The notes: generated by a model not told the origin, from the sequence alone. Shown: positions 7,881-16,871, counted from the stretch's first letter. The stretch: DNA of 64,000 bases from Pikeienuella litoralis (GCF_037646705.1 NZ_JBBHER010000003.1:186001-250000), one strand, 5' to 3'. Numbers and translations are program-made.

Positions 7881-9658
7881 GCTGATGAGGCCGACGCCGC
7901 CCCCGACAGGTCGAAAAGCCCATCGAGATACATCCGCCGCGCCTTCGCCCGGCTCAGTTTCCCGGAGGAGGTGCTGGGCAATTCGCCGTTTCGCGCCAAC
8001 GCGATCTGCGCCTCCACGCCATGCGCTTCGCGCACCGCGCCATGCACCTCGACGCGGAGCGCCTCGCGCCGGGCCGCGTCGCGGAAGCGGCATTCGACGA
8101 CGACGATGATCTGCTCTTCAATCCGGGGCCCGCTGTCGTCGGGCGTCACCGCGAAGGCGGCGGCGCCTCCCTCGCGGATATGTTCGACACGGTTCTGGAT
8201 CGTCCATTCAAGATCCTGCGGCCAGATGTTGCGGCCGTTGACGATCATCAGATCCTTGGCGCGGCCGGTGATGACGATCTGCCGGTCGCGCTCCGTCGGC
8301 GTGAGATAGCCGAGATCGCCCGTGTCCAGCCACCCATCGGAGAGGCAAGCCGCGGTCTGCTCGGGATCGCCGAAATATTCGCGCATCAGGCTTGGCCCGG
8401 AGGCGAAAATCCGGCCGACCCGGCCATCCGGAAGCGGGACGCCGTTCTCATCGCGGATTTCGATCGCGTGGCCGCTGAGCGCGGGGCCGCACAGCGCGAA
8501 ATCGCGCGCCTTGGCGCCCGGCGTCGCGGGCTTCGCGACCATGTCGCGCTCCAGCGCGTCAAGGTCGAGCCGCGCCGTGCGCAGCCCCTGACCGAGCGGC
8601 GAGAAGGACAGCGCCAGCGTGGTCTCCGCCATGCCGTAGGAGGGCGTGAAGGTTCCGGCGTCGAAGTTCGCGTCGGCGAAGGCGCGGGCGAAGGCGCGGA
8701 TGACCGGCGCCTTGATCATGTCCGCGCCGATGCCGGCGACGCGCCAGCTCGACAGATCGAGCCCTTCCGGCGCCCGGCCCCGCGCCCGGCGAAGGGCCAG
8801 ATCATATCCGAGAGTCGGGCCGAAGGTGATGGTGCCGCGATTCCTGTCGATCAGCTCCAGCCAGAGCAGGGGCCGGCGGATGAAATCCCTGGTCGCGATG
8901 TGATCGGTCGAAAGCTGTGTCGCGATCGGCGTGAGAAAACAGCCGACCAGGCCCATGTCATGGTAAAGCGGCAGCCAGCTCACGCCCCGGTCGTCCGACC
9001 GCAGATTCAGCCCGTGCGCGGCGATGGCGTGAAGATTGGCCATCATCGAGCGATGCGTCACCGCGATGCCCTTGGGAGAGCTGGTGGTGCCGGAGGAGAA
9101 CTGGAGATAGGCGAGATCGTCCGGGTTGGCGGCCGGCGTGGGGACCGTTCCGCCTGCGACGGCCGGAAGCTCATCGAGCTTGCCGCAGAACAGAAGGTCG
9201 ACCTCCGCCATCGCTTCCGCGACCCACTGCGCGTATTCGCCGGGGGTGATCACCGCGCGCGCGCCGGCGACGGCGACGATCCGGCGGAGCTGATCATTGT
9301 AATCTTCGCGGCCGCTGAAGGCGACGGGCAGCGGCAACGGGGCGGGCGCGAGCCCCGCGAGCATGGCGCCGGCGAAGGCGCGTGCGAAATCGCCCTCCGT
9401 TTCGGCGAGAACCGCGACCCGGTCGCCGGGAACGAGGCCAAGCGCGAGAAACCGCCCCGCGACGTCGAGAGCGTCGTCGTATAATTGTCGATAGGTCAGG
9501 ACTTCGGCGATTTCGCCGTGGCCATTGTAAAACGTGAATCCGGTCGCGCCGGTGGCCGCATACGCGAGCGCTTCCGCGAAATTCGCGAAATCAGCCTGTC
9601 GCAGCGGCAGGCCGCTCTCGGTCGGAGCCGGAGTGGGTATATCTGCTTCGACCTGCAT
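7877..9658 (-). CDS. Fatty acyl-AMP ligase (FAAL, FadD32-like)
   Basis: A 593-residue ANL-superfamily adenylating enzyme. Visible motifs are A3 FSSGTTSSPKGIAVTH, the LPLYHDMGLVG segment typical of FAALs, YGMAETTLALS (A5), WLDTGDLGYL (A7), GRAKDLMIVNGRNIWPQDLEW (A8) and the C-terminal lysine region SSGKLSRAKARRMYLDG. The short sequence between the large and small domains and the NGRNIWPQDLE hinge favour a FAAL, which makes acyl-adenylates for transfer to a carrier protein rather than CoA. No acyl carrier protein or polyketide synthase is in view, so its acceptor is unknown. It heads a likely three-gene operon with the epimerase and aminotransferase. Confidence 0.88.
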   Translation of the reverse strand: MQVEADIPTPAPTESGLPLRQADFANFAEALAYAATGATGFTFYNGHGEIAEVLTYRQLYDDALDVAGRFLALGLVPGDRVAVLAETEGDFARAFAGAMLAGLAPAPLPLPVAFSGREDYNDQLRRIVAVAGARAVITPGEYAQWVAEAMAEVDLLFCGKLDELPAVAGGTVPTPAANPDDLAYLQFSSGTTSSPKGIAVTHRSMMANLHAIAAHGLNLRSDDRGVSWLPLYHDMGLVGCFLTPIATQLSTDHIATRDFIRRPLLWLELIDRNRGTITFGPTLGYDLALRRARGRAPEGLDLSSWRVAGIGADMIKAPVIRAFARAFADANFDAGTFTPSYGMAETTLALSFSPLGQGLRTARLDLDALERDMVAKPATPGAKARDFALCGPALSGHAIEIRDENGVPLPDGRVGRIFASGPSLMREYFGDPEQTAACLSDGWLDTGDLGYLTPTERDRQIVITGRAKDLMIVNGRNIWPQDLEWTIQNRVEHIREGGAAAFAVTPDDSGPRIEEQIIVVVECRFRDAARREALRVEVHGAVREAHGVEAQIALARNGELPSTSSGKLSRAKARRMYLDGLFDLSGAASASSA

Positions 9659-9975
9659 ATCTTTGTCTTGCGGCCGTTCTTTCGGTCATGCGGCGATCAG
9701 GGGATGGCGTCTAGCACTTTCATCCGCGAGGCGGAAGCCCCGCGCCCGAAGGCTTTTTCGAAACGCGCCGCCGCGCGTGACGAGCAGGCCCGCCGGCCCC
9801 GCGACTCGCCGCCCGGTTGCGGCCGCGCGCAAGGCCGTCCCGGTCAATTTCTCGTGGGGCGAAACGTGGTCTGAACGTCCCATACGGCTCCCGCATGACG
9901 GTGGAGGAAAATATTTGGCCGCCCCCATCCCGCGTGCTAGCTTCCGCCGGCGCGTCAGCTGGGGGAGACAACCGC
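9659..9975. other. Intergenic region between FAAL (-) and GST (+)
   Basis: These 317 bases separate two divergent genes and should hold both promoters. I see a Shine-Dalgarno-like GGGGGAG at 9961-9967 serving the GST start. A short AT-rich tract (GAAAATATTTGG, about 9906-9917) could be part of a plus-strand promoter. No convincing inverted repeat or RNA gene was found. The open frames across it continue from the flanking genes or are high-G+C shadows. Confidence 0.5.
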
Positions 9976-10620
9976 ATGATCACTGTTTTCGGGCGGGCCA
10001 CGTCCTCCAATGTGCAGATCGTCATGTGGACCCTGGCGGAGCTTGGCCTGACCGCCGAACGGCTTGATTACGGCCATAGCTATGGCGGGATCGACACGCC
10101 GGAATTCCTGGCGATGAATCCGAACGGGCTGGTGCCGGTGCTGAAGGACGGCGACCTCACGTTGTGGGAGAGCGCGGCGATCCTGCGGTATCTGGCGGCG
10201 CGTTACGGCGACGCCGCGTTCTGGCCGCGCGACCCGGCGGCGCGCGCGCCGCTCGACATGTGGGCGGAGTGGTGCCGGACGACGCTGGCGCCGGCCTTCA
10301 ACTACGGCGTTTTCTTCCCGTTGGTCCGGAACCCGCCTTCGACGCGGGATCAGGCGAAGATCGACCACGCGATCGAGACGCTGAAGCCGGTGATGCGCCG
10401 GCTGGACGCCCGGATCGGCGCCGGGCCGTGGATGGCGGGCGAGACCTTCACCTTCGCCGACGTCACGGTCGGAAATCTTCTCTATCGCTATCAGACGGTG
10501 GATTTCGACAAGGCCGAAACCCCGGCGGTGGACGCCTATTACGCGCGGCTCGTCGCGCGCCCCGCTTACGCCGAGCATGTGATGGTCTCCTATGAGCCGT
10601 TGCGCGCGGTCGGCGGCTGA
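9976..10620 (+). CDS. Glutathione S-transferase family protein
   Basis: A 214-residue GST. The thioredoxin-like N-terminal domain (about 1-80) begins MITVFGRATSSNVQIVMWTL, with the catalytic serine/threonine region at 9-11, and includes the cis-proline loop NGLVPVLKDG and the glutathione gamma-glutamyl site WESAAILRYLA. The helical C-terminal domain carries WMAGETFTFADVTVGNLLYR, the N-capping box region of GSTs. ATG 9976 follows GGGGGAG, and longer upstream starts lack homology. It probably conjugates or reduces electrophiles in the cytosol; the substrate is unknown. It precedes the LysR gene on the same strand with a 192-base gap. Confidence 0.9.
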   Translation: MITVFGRATSSNVQIVMWTLAELGLTAERLDYGHSYGGIDTPEFLAMNPNGLVPVLKDGDLTLWESAAILRYLAARYGDAAFWPRDPAARAPLDMWAEWCRTTLAPAFNYGVFFPLVRNPPSTRDQAKIDHAIETLKPVMRRLDARIGAGPWMAGETFTFADVTVGNLLYRYQTVDFDKAETPAVDAYYARLVARPAYAEHVMVSYEPLRAVGG

Positions 10621-10812
10621 GCGGGGGGCGACGGAGGGCGCCCATGTCTGCCCCGGCTCGCCGGTCCGAACGCCCGGCGCTCCCCTCCGGCCGACGGCCA
10701 TCGTCGCTCCGCCCGGGCGTCAGAGCGACAGATGAGCGCGGCGATGACGGACGGTTGAGGACCCGGTGCAGAAACCGCTTTTTCTCACCCGGCTTGCAGC
10801 CTAGGATCGCGT

Positions 10813-11673
10813 ATGAACATCCGACACCTTCGCACCCTTCTCGCTGTCGTCGAGCGTGGATCGTTTGCGGCGGCGGGCGAGTCCGTCGGCGTATCGCATT
10901 CCGCAGTCAGCCTTCAGATCAAGGGGCTGGAGGAGGAACTCGGCGTCGCGCTGTTCGATCGCTCCAAGCGCCCGCCCGCGCCGACCGCGCGGGGGCGGGC
11001 GCTGGCCGGGCACGCCCGCAAGACGCTCGAATATTTCGACGCCGCCCGCGCTGTCGCGACGGGGGAACTGGTCCACGGGCGCCTCACCGTCGGGGCGGTG
11101 CCGACGACGCTCTCCTCCATCCTGCCGCCTGCGCTGGCGACGCTGAGGGACCGCCACCCGGAAATTCGGGTGGAGATCCGCTCGGACAGCTCCGCCGGGC
11201 TGGCCACGCGCCTGCAGCGCGGGGAGCTGGACATTGCGATCTGCACCCGTCCGGACCCATCGCCGCCCGGGCTCGAATGGCGGCGGGTCGCGACCGAGCC
11301 CTTCGCGGTGATCGCGCCCGCCCACGCCGCCGGCGCGACCGATGCGGAGCTTCTGACGACGCTTCCCTTCATCTGGTTCAATCGCAAGACCTGGGCCGGG
11401 CGGGGGATAGACGCGGAGCTGAATCGGCGCCGTATCGTGGTCACGTCGGATATCGAGATCGACTCGCTCGACGCGATCGCCTCTCTGGTCGGGGCGGGGC
11501 TCGGCGTCTCGATCGTGCCGATCTGCAAGGGGGCGCGGCCGTTTCCGCCGCGCATCCGATCGCTGCCCTTTGGCGATCCGCCCTATTGCCGGGAGATTGG
11601 CGCTCTCGTCGCCCCTGATGGCGCCCCGGCGGCGTTGATCGAGACGTTTCTGAACGCGCTTCGCGCCGTATAA
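10813..11673 (+). CDS. LysR-family transcriptional regulator
   Basis: A 286-residue LTTR. The N-terminal winged helix-turn-helix (MNIRHLRTLLAVVERGSFAAAGESVGVSHSAVSLQIKGLEEELGVALFDR, spanning about 1-50) is textbook. A linker helix and a periplasmic-binding-protein-like effector domain (about 90-286) follow. It lies 112 bases upstream of the desulfinase-like acyl-CoA dehydrogenase on the same strand. LTTRs are more often divergent from their target, so control of that operon is plausible but unproven. The 3' end contains a 12-bp tandem repeat that includes its stop codon. Confidence 0.92.
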   Translation: MNIRHLRTLLAVVERGSFAAAGESVGVSHSAVSLQIKGLEEELGVALFDRSKRPPAPTARGRALAGHARKTLEYFDAARAVATGELVHGRLTVGAVPTTLSSILPPALATLRDRHPEIRVEIRSDSSAGLATRLQRGELDIAICTRPDPSPPGLEWRRVATEPFAVIAPAHAAGATDAELLTTLPFIWFNRKTWAGRGIDAELNRRRIVVTSDIEIDSLDAIASLVGAGLGVSIVPICKGARPFPPRIRSLPFGDPPYCREIGALVAPDGAPAALIETFLNALRAV

Positions 11674-11688
11674 GATGCCGTATAAGAT
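11665..11688. repeat. 12-bp perfect tandem duplication across the LysR stop codon
   Basis: GCCGTATAAGAT occurs twice back to back (11665-11676 and 11677-11688). The first copy contains the TAA stop of the LysR gene, and the second repeats it in frame. The gap between this and the next start (11786) is unusually AT-rich for the window and probably holds the promoter of the following operon. Confidence 0.9.
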
Positions 11689-11785
11689 CGGGCGCGATTA
11701 CGTAGATGTTTTGATTATATCGCTTTCATGAGTTTCCCTTGAGGAATACTCTTCTCGCGGTTTTGTGAACTCCGAGGAGAGAGAC

Positions 11786-13006
11786 ATGTATGACGCGGAA
11801 AACGGGCGTGGTCCCTGGTTCACGCTGAGCGAGGGGCAGGCCCGGCTCCAATCGCGCGCGCGCCGGCTCGCCGAGGAGATCGCGGCGCCGCAGGCCGCGG
11901 AGGCGGACCGCGCCGAAAGCTATCCCTGGAAAGTGGTCGAGGCGCTGACGGCCGGCGGCTTCATGGGGCAGACGGTGCCGGCCGATCTCGGCGGGAGCGG
12001 CAGAAGCTACTTCGACACCGTGCTCGTGATCGAGGAGCTGGCGCGCGTGTGCGGCGTCTCCGGCCGGATCGTGGTCGAAGGCAACATGGGCGCGGTCGGC
12101 GCGATCCTCGCTTACGGGACGCCGGAGCAGAGACGGCTGGCGGCGGAGCATGTTCTCTCCGGCGACAAGCCGGCGATCTGCATCACCGAACCCGGCGCCG
12201 GCAGCGCCGCGACGGAAATGACGACCACCGCGCGCCGCGACGGCGATTCATGGGTGCTCGACGGGCGCAAGCACTGGATCACCGGCGGCGGGATCTCCCG
12301 GCTTCATCTCATCTTCGCGCGTGTGATCGACGGCGGGGAGGATCTGGGGATCGGCGGCTTCATCGCGCTTTCGGGCGAGGAGGGGCTGAAGATCGGCGCG
12401 CGCGAGCCGACCATGGGGCTCCGCGGCATTCCCGAGACCGAGGTGATCTGCGAGGGGCTGCGCCTCGCGTCGGACCGGATTCTTCTGCCGCCGGAGGGGA
12501 TCCGGCGCGGTTTCGCCGCGCTGATGGACGCCTATAACGCGCAGCGCGTCGGCGCCGCGACGGTCGCGCTCGGCATCGCGCAGGGCGCGTTCGATGTCGC
12601 GCGGGCGTACCTGAAGACGCGCGAACAGTTCGGCCGGCCGCTGGCGGAGTTCCAGGGGCTGCAATGGATGCTGGCGGAGATGGCGGTGAAGCTCGACTCG
12701 GCGCGGATGATGGTCTGGCGCGCGGCGCTTTCGGCCGAAACGCGGGCCGGCGGCTTCCCCGATCCGTTGCTGGCGGCGCAGGCGAAAATCGCGGCGTCGG
12801 AGATGGCGGTCGAGGTCACCAACGCGGCGCTTCAGCTGCATGGCGCGGCCGGGTACAGCCGACGCAACCCCCTGGAGCGCATGGTGCGGGACGCACGCAT
12901 GTTCACAATCGGGGGAGGAACCGGACAGATGCTTCGGAATCTGATCGCCGGGCGCATATTGGATATGAAGACCCCGCAAGGACGCGGCGCGTATGCGCCG
13001 AAATGA
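11786..13006 (+). CDS. Acyl-CoA dehydrogenase family, 3-sulfinopropanoyl-CoA desulfinase-like
   Basis: A 406-residue flavoprotein with the acyl-CoA dehydrogenase fold: ICITEPGAGSAATEM and WITGGG (FAD and substrate segments), REQFGRPLAEFQ and ALQLHGAAGYSRRNPLERMVRDAR. The usual catalytic glutamates are absent. The place of Glu before Arg in the isovaleryl type is Q253 (YNAQRVGA), and the medium-chain type YEGT is replaced by GGGT (376-379). R94 in SGRIVVEGN matches the position remembered for Arg84 of the desulfinase AcdDPN7, whose Gln also replaces the base. That enzyme releases sulfite from 3-sulfinopropanoyl-CoA. ATG 11786 has AGGAGAG just upstream; the GTG at 11765 is less likely. The stop overlaps the next start (ATGA). 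Confidence 0.82.
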   Translation: MYDAENGRGPWFTLSEGQARLQSRARRLAEEIAAPQAAEADRAESYPWKVVEALTAGGFMGQTVPADLGGSGRSYFDTVLVIEELARVCGVSGRIVVEGNMGAVGAILAYGTPEQRRLAAEHVLSGDKPAICITEPGAGSAATEMTTTARRDGDSWVLDGRKHWITGGGISRLHLIFARVIDGGEDLGIGGFIALSGEEGLKIGAREPTMGLRGIPETEVICEGLRLASDRILLPPEGIRRGFAALMDAYNAQRVGAATVALGIAQGAFDVARAYLKTREQFGRPLAEFQGLQWMLAEMAVKLDSARMMVWRAALSAETRAGGFPDPLLAAQAKIAASEMAVEVTNAALQLHGAAGYSRRNPLERMVRDARMFTIGGGTGQMLRNLIAGRILDMKTPQGRGAYAPK

Positions 13007-14649
13007 CCGAAGGACGCATGATGAGAGATGGCGCGGAGCCAGGCGCGGCGACAGCCTCCGATGTGATCGCGACCCGCCTGGCGGAGGCGGGGTGTCGGCA
13101 TGCGTTCGGCATCCCGGGCGGCGAGGTGCTCGCGCTGATGGGGGCGCTGGGGCGCGCCGGGCTCCAGATCACGCTGGTGAAACATGAGAACGCGGGCGGG
13201 TTCATGGCCGAAGGCGCCTGGCGCGCCACGGGGGCGCCGGGCGTTCTTTTCGCCACCATCGGCCCGGGCGTCGTCAACGCCGCCACGGCCATCGCCAACG
13301 CCTGGCAGGAACGCGTTCCGCTGATCGTGCTGACCGGGAGCGTCCCGGCGGCGGAGGCGCTGACCTACACCCATCAGGTGTTCGACCATGTGCGTTTTCT
13401 GGAGCCGATCTCGAAGGCGGCGATCCGGGTCGAGGCGGGCGCCGCCGCCGTCGCCATCGACAAGGCGCTGAAGATCGCGACCTCGGGGCGCCCCGGCCCC
13501 GTCATCCTCGATGTGCCGATCGACGTGCAGCGGGAGGCGCCGGCGGCGTATCATCGCTCTCGCCACGCGCCGGACGCGCCGATGGCGCCGGCGGGCGACG
13601 CGCTGGAGACGGCGCGCTCCTGGCTGGCGGAGGCGGAGCGGCCGCTGGTCGTCGCCGGGCTCGATGTCCTGACGCAGCGCGCGGGCGGCGCGGTGGAGGC
13701 GTTCTGCCGCCGTCACCAGGCGCCGGTGATCGCAACCTACAAGGCGAAGGGCGTGATGCCGGAGGCGGATCCGCTGGCGCTGGGCGGCGCCGGGCTTTCG
13801 CCGGTGGCCGACGGGGAGCTGCTGCCGCTGGTCGAAGCCTCGGATTGCGTCATTCTCGCCGGATACGACCCGATCGAGATGCGGATCGGCTGGCGCGACG
13901 CGTTCGGTCCGGCGCAGCGGGTGATCGACATCGCCGCCGCGCCCAACACCCATTACATGCATCAGGCGCCGCTGAACTTCATCGGCGATGTGGCGGCGTC
14001 GCTCGCCGCGCTGTCGGCGGATGTGGCGCCGCGCGCGACCTGGCCGGACGGGGCGCCCGCCGCGGTGAAGGCCCGGCTCCACGCGCTTTTCCGGCGGGAC
14101 GAATCATGGGGCCCGGCGGCGGTGGTGGACGAGACCCGGCGCGCCTCGCCGCCGGGCGCCGTGGCCGCCATGGACAGCGGCGCGCATCGGATCGTCGCCT
14201 CGCAGGTGTGGGAGAGCGACCACCCCGGCGGCGTTCTCCAGTCCACCGCGCTCTGCGCCATGGGGGTCTCGGTCCCGCTCGCCATCGGGCGGAAGCTGGC
14301 GGAGCCGGGCCGCGCCGTCGTCGCCTTCGTCGGCGACGCCGGCCTGGAGATGGGGCTCGGCGAGTTGGCGACGGCCCGTGATCTCGGGCTGGGCCTGCCG
14401 GTGGTCGTCTTCGTCGACGGGCAACTCGGGCTGATCGAGCTGAAGCAGCGCGGCATGGGGATGGAGCCGCTCGGCGTCGAATTCCCGGGAACGGATTTCA
14501 CCGCCGTCGCGAATGCGATGGGCGGCGTCGGCGTCACCGTCGCCGACCGCGCCGCGCTCCGCGCCGCGGTGGCGGCGGCGTATCGACGAGACACCTTCAC
14601 TCTTATCTCGGCGATGATCGGAAGGAACGCATATGACGGACGGATCTGA
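13003..14649 (+). CDS. Thiamine diphosphate-dependent enzyme, acetolactate synthase-like
   Basis: A 548-residue ThDP enzyme with the three-domain order of acetolactate synthase and related decarboxylases. The Pyr domain carries the activating glutamate E62 in VKHENAGG. The central domain contains SGRPGPVILDVPIDVQ. The PP domain has GDAGLEMGLGELATARDLGLGLPVVVFVD, replacing the usual GDG-N motif with GDAGLE. ATG 13003 overlaps the preceding stop as ATGA, so it is co-translated with the desulfinase-like gene. The substrate is unknown. Candidates suggested by the context are a C2/C3 oxoacid or sulfo-aldehyde; I see no feature that identifies sulfoacetaldehyde acetyltransferase specifically. It overlaps the next gene by 17 bases. 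Confidence 0.85.
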   Translation: MTEGRMMRDGAEPGAATASDVIATRLAEAGCRHAFGIPGGEVLALMGALGRAGLQITLVKHENAGGFMAEGAWRATGAPGVLFATIGPGVVNAATAIANAWQERVPLIVLTGSVPAAEALTYTHQVFDHVRFLEPISKAAIRVEAGAAAVAIDKALKIATSGRPGPVILDVPIDVQREAPAAYHRSRHAPDAPMAPAGDALETARSWLAEAERPLVVAGLDVLTQRAGGAVEAFCRRHQAPVIATYKAKGVMPEADPLALGGAGLSPVADGELLPLVEASDCVILAGYDPIEMRIGWRDAFGPAQRVIDIAAAPNTHYMHQAPLNFIGDVAASLAALSADVAPRATWPDGAPAAVKARLHALFRRDESWGPAAVVDETRRASPPGAVAAMDSGAHRIVASQVWESDHPGGVLQSTALCAMGVSVPLAIGRKLAEPGRAVVAFVGDAGLEMGLGELATARDLGLGLPVVVFVDGQLGLIELKQRGMGMEPLGVEFPGTDFTAVANAMGGVGVTVADRAALRAAVAAAYRRDTFTLISAMIGRNAYDGRI

Positions 14650-16051
14650 GACTGGAGCATGTTTTCGCGGCGGGGCCGACCCGCGCGGCGCCCCCCTCTC
14701 CTACGCGCATCCCGACGCGGTGGAGGGGCTGGAGCGGGCGCTGGAGATGTCCCTCGCCTTTCGCGGGGACGCGATCGCGGAGATCGACGCGGTCCTCGCC
14801 AATCACCCCGAGTTCATCATGGGTTGGCTCTTCAAGGCGGGTTGGCTGACCCAGGCGATGGAGACGCGGATCTACGCCGACATGACGGCGGCGCTCGCGG
14901 AGGCGGAAAAACTGGCGGGCCGCGCCAATGAGCGCGAGCGCGGCCATCTCGCCGCGGTGCGCGCCTGGGTCAGGGGCGATTTTTTCGGCGCGGTGCAGGA
15001 ATGGGAAAAGGTTCTCGTCGCCTGCCCGATGGATCTTTTCGCCCTGGAGCTCGTGCATTTGACCAATGTTCTTCTCGGCGACGTCGTCGGGCAGCGCGAT
15101 GTGGTGGCGCGGGTTTTCAACCTTTGGGACGAAAGCATCCCGGGATACGAATTCGTGCTCGGCTTCTACGCCTTCGGGCTGGAGGAGAACCGGGATTTCG
15201 CGTTGGCGGAGGAAATGGGCCGCCGCGCGCTCGCCATCCGGCCGGACAATCCATATGCGGTGCACGCCGTCTCCCATGTGATGGAGATGAACGGGCGGCA
15301 GGCGGGCGGCGTCCGCTTCATGAAGGAGAACGAGTCGCGTTGGGGCGACTCGAATTTCTCGAACCATCTCTGGTGGCACACGTCGCTTTTTCATCTCGAT
15401 ATCGAGGAGACGGAGCAGGTCGTCGGGATCTACGACGCGCATCTCAGCTCCGAGGGGAAGGCGGGCGACCGGTATGAGGAGTTGGACGCCGCCGCGTTGC
15501 TCTGGCGGCTCAATCTCACCGGGGTCGATGTCGGTCAGCGCTGGCGCCATCTGGCCGACAAATGGGAGCCGGCGGCGCAGGACACGCTCTACGCGTTCAA
15601 CGACGTCCATGCGATGATGGCCTTCGTCTCCGACGACCGCAAGGATGCGCAGCGCGCGCTCCTGACCGCGAATGAGCGCTATGTCGAAAGCGCGTCCGAC
15701 GCCAACGCCGCGATCAGCCGGGAGATCGGGATGCCGTTCTGCCTCGCGATTCAGGATTTCCAGGCGGAGCGCTACGGCGCCTGCGTCGACCGGCTGCTTC
15801 CGGTTCGCTACATGACGCACCGGCTCGGCGGCAGTTACGCGCAGCGCGATGTGATCGGCTGGACGCTGGTGGAGGCGGCGCTTCGCGCGCGGCGCTTCGA
15901 CCTCGCGCTCGGTCTCGCAAACGAGCGGACGGCGCTGAAGCCGACCTCGGCCCAGAACTGGCGCTGCGTCGCGCGGGCGTTCCGCGGACTGGGGGACAAG
16001 GGCCGGGCGGACCGGGCCGAGGCCAAGGCGCTGTCGCTGATCGCGACCTGA
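14633..16051 (+). CDS. TTC38-like tetratricopeptide protein
   Basis: A 472-residue soluble helical-repeat protein without a signal peptide. Diagnostic segments match the TTC38 family: PDNPYAVHAVSHVMEMNGR (about 218-236), FMKENESRWGDSNFSNHLWWHTSLFHLD and the C-terminal TALKPTSAQNWRCVARAFRGLGDKGRA. The conserved His-rich HAVSHVMEM and NHLWWH could bind metal or ligand, but no catalytic role is established for the family. It starts 17 bases inside the ThDP gene in another frame, so the three genes form one transcription unit. Its function in this operon is unknown. Confidence 0.87.
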   Translation: MTDGSETGACFRGGADPRGAPLSYAHPDAVEGLERALEMSLAFRGDAIAEIDAVLANHPEFIMGWLFKAGWLTQAMETRIYADMTAALAEAEKLAGRANERERGHLAAVRAWVRGDFFGAVQEWEKVLVACPMDLFALELVHLTNVLLGDVVGQRDVVARVFNLWDESIPGYEFVLGFYAFGLEENRDFALAEEMGRRALAIRPDNPYAVHAVSHVMEMNGRQAGGVRFMKENESRWGDSNFSNHLWWHTSLFHLDIEETEQVVGIYDAHLSSEGKAGDRYEELDAAALLWRLNLTGVDVGQRWRHLADKWEPAAQDTLYAFNDVHAMMAFVSDDRKDAQRALLTANERYVESASDANAAISREIGMPFCLAIQDFQAERYGACVDRLLPVRYMTHRLGGSYAQRDVIGWTLVEAALRARRFDLALGLANERTALKPTSAQNWRCVARAFRGLGDKGRADRAEAKALSLIAT

Positions 16052-16079
16052 CTCCGCGTCGGGGCCGCGGGGGGGCGGA

Positions 16080-16871
16080 TCAGCCCTCCTTCGGCCCATC
16101 GGCCGGGCGGATCGCCGTCATGATGTAGTTGACCCGAAGATTTCCCGCGCTCAACCGCCATCCGCCGCGCGTCAGGTCGGGAACCATGCCCTTCGCGTCG
16201 ACCACATCGAGCCCGGCGGCCGCCAGCAGCGCCTCCAGCTCGTCCGGCGTCGGGAATTTGCGCCAGTCATGGGTGCCTCGCGGCAGCCAGCGGAGAATGT
16301 GTTCGGCGCCGACGATGGCGGCGGCGTAGCTTTCCGGCGTGCGGTTCAGCGTCGAGAGGATCGCCATGCCGCCGGGGCGCAGCAGCGCGCCGAGCGCCGC
16401 GGCGAAGGCGGCCGGGTCCGCCACATGCTCGACGATTTCGAGCGCGAGAACGACATCGTACCGCGCGCCCCGCGCCGCCGCGTCCTCAGCCAGCTCCGCC
16501 CGATAGTCGATGTCGAGCCCGCCCGCCGCGGCGTGGGCGCGCGCGACGGCGAGGCTTTCCTCCGCCGCGTCGAAGCCGGCGACGGCGGCGCCGAGCCGCG
16601 CCATCGGCTCCGCCGTCAGCCCGCCGCCGCAACCGATATCCGCGATCGCGAGCCCGTCGAACGGGCGCCGGGCGCGCAGGTTGCGGCCGAATTCCGCGGC
16701 GATCTGCCCGGCGATGTAGTCGAGCCGGCACGGATTCATGGCGTGAAGCGGGCGGAACTTGCCGTCCGGATCCCACCATTCGGCGGCCATCGCCTCGAAT
16801 TTCGCGATTTCGGCGGCGTCCGCTGTTCCGCTGATGGACAATTTCGGCTCCCGGTATAGGCTTCCTTGCAT
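16080..16871 (-). CDS. ubiG: Ubiquinone biosynthesis O-methyltransferase
   Basis: A 263-residue class I SAM methyltransferase performing both O-methylations of the ubiquinone ring. ATG 16871 (MQGSLYREPK) was chosen over an in-frame start 138 bases upstream, which reaches into the divergent gene. EWWDPDGKFRPLHAMNPCRLDYI (about 31-53) is the UbiG-specific N-terminus, followed by SAM motif I IADIGCGGGL (76-85) and LEIVEHVADP. The C-terminal THDWRKFPTPDEL and YIMTA also fit. It is divergent from the prolyl iminopeptidase gene, with 55 bases between the starts. Confidence 0.95.
   Translation of the reverse strand: MQGSLYREPKLSISGTADAAEIAKFEAMAAEWWDPDGKFRPLHAMNPCRLDYIAGQIAAEFGRNLRARRPFDGLAIADIGCGGGLTAEPMARLGAAVAGFDAAEESLAVARAHAAAGGLDIDYRAELAEDAAARGARYDVVLALEIVEHVADPAAFAAALGALLRPGGMAILSTLNRTPESYAAAIVGAEHILRWLPRGTHDWRKFPTPDELEALLAAAGLDVVDAKGMVPDLTRGGWRLSAGNLRVNYIMTAIRPADGPKEG

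Noticed and set aside
12832..14082. Long minus-strand open frame over the acyl-CoA dehydrogenase and ThDP genes
   Set aside because: Arginine-rich shadow of recognised coding sequence; no start context.
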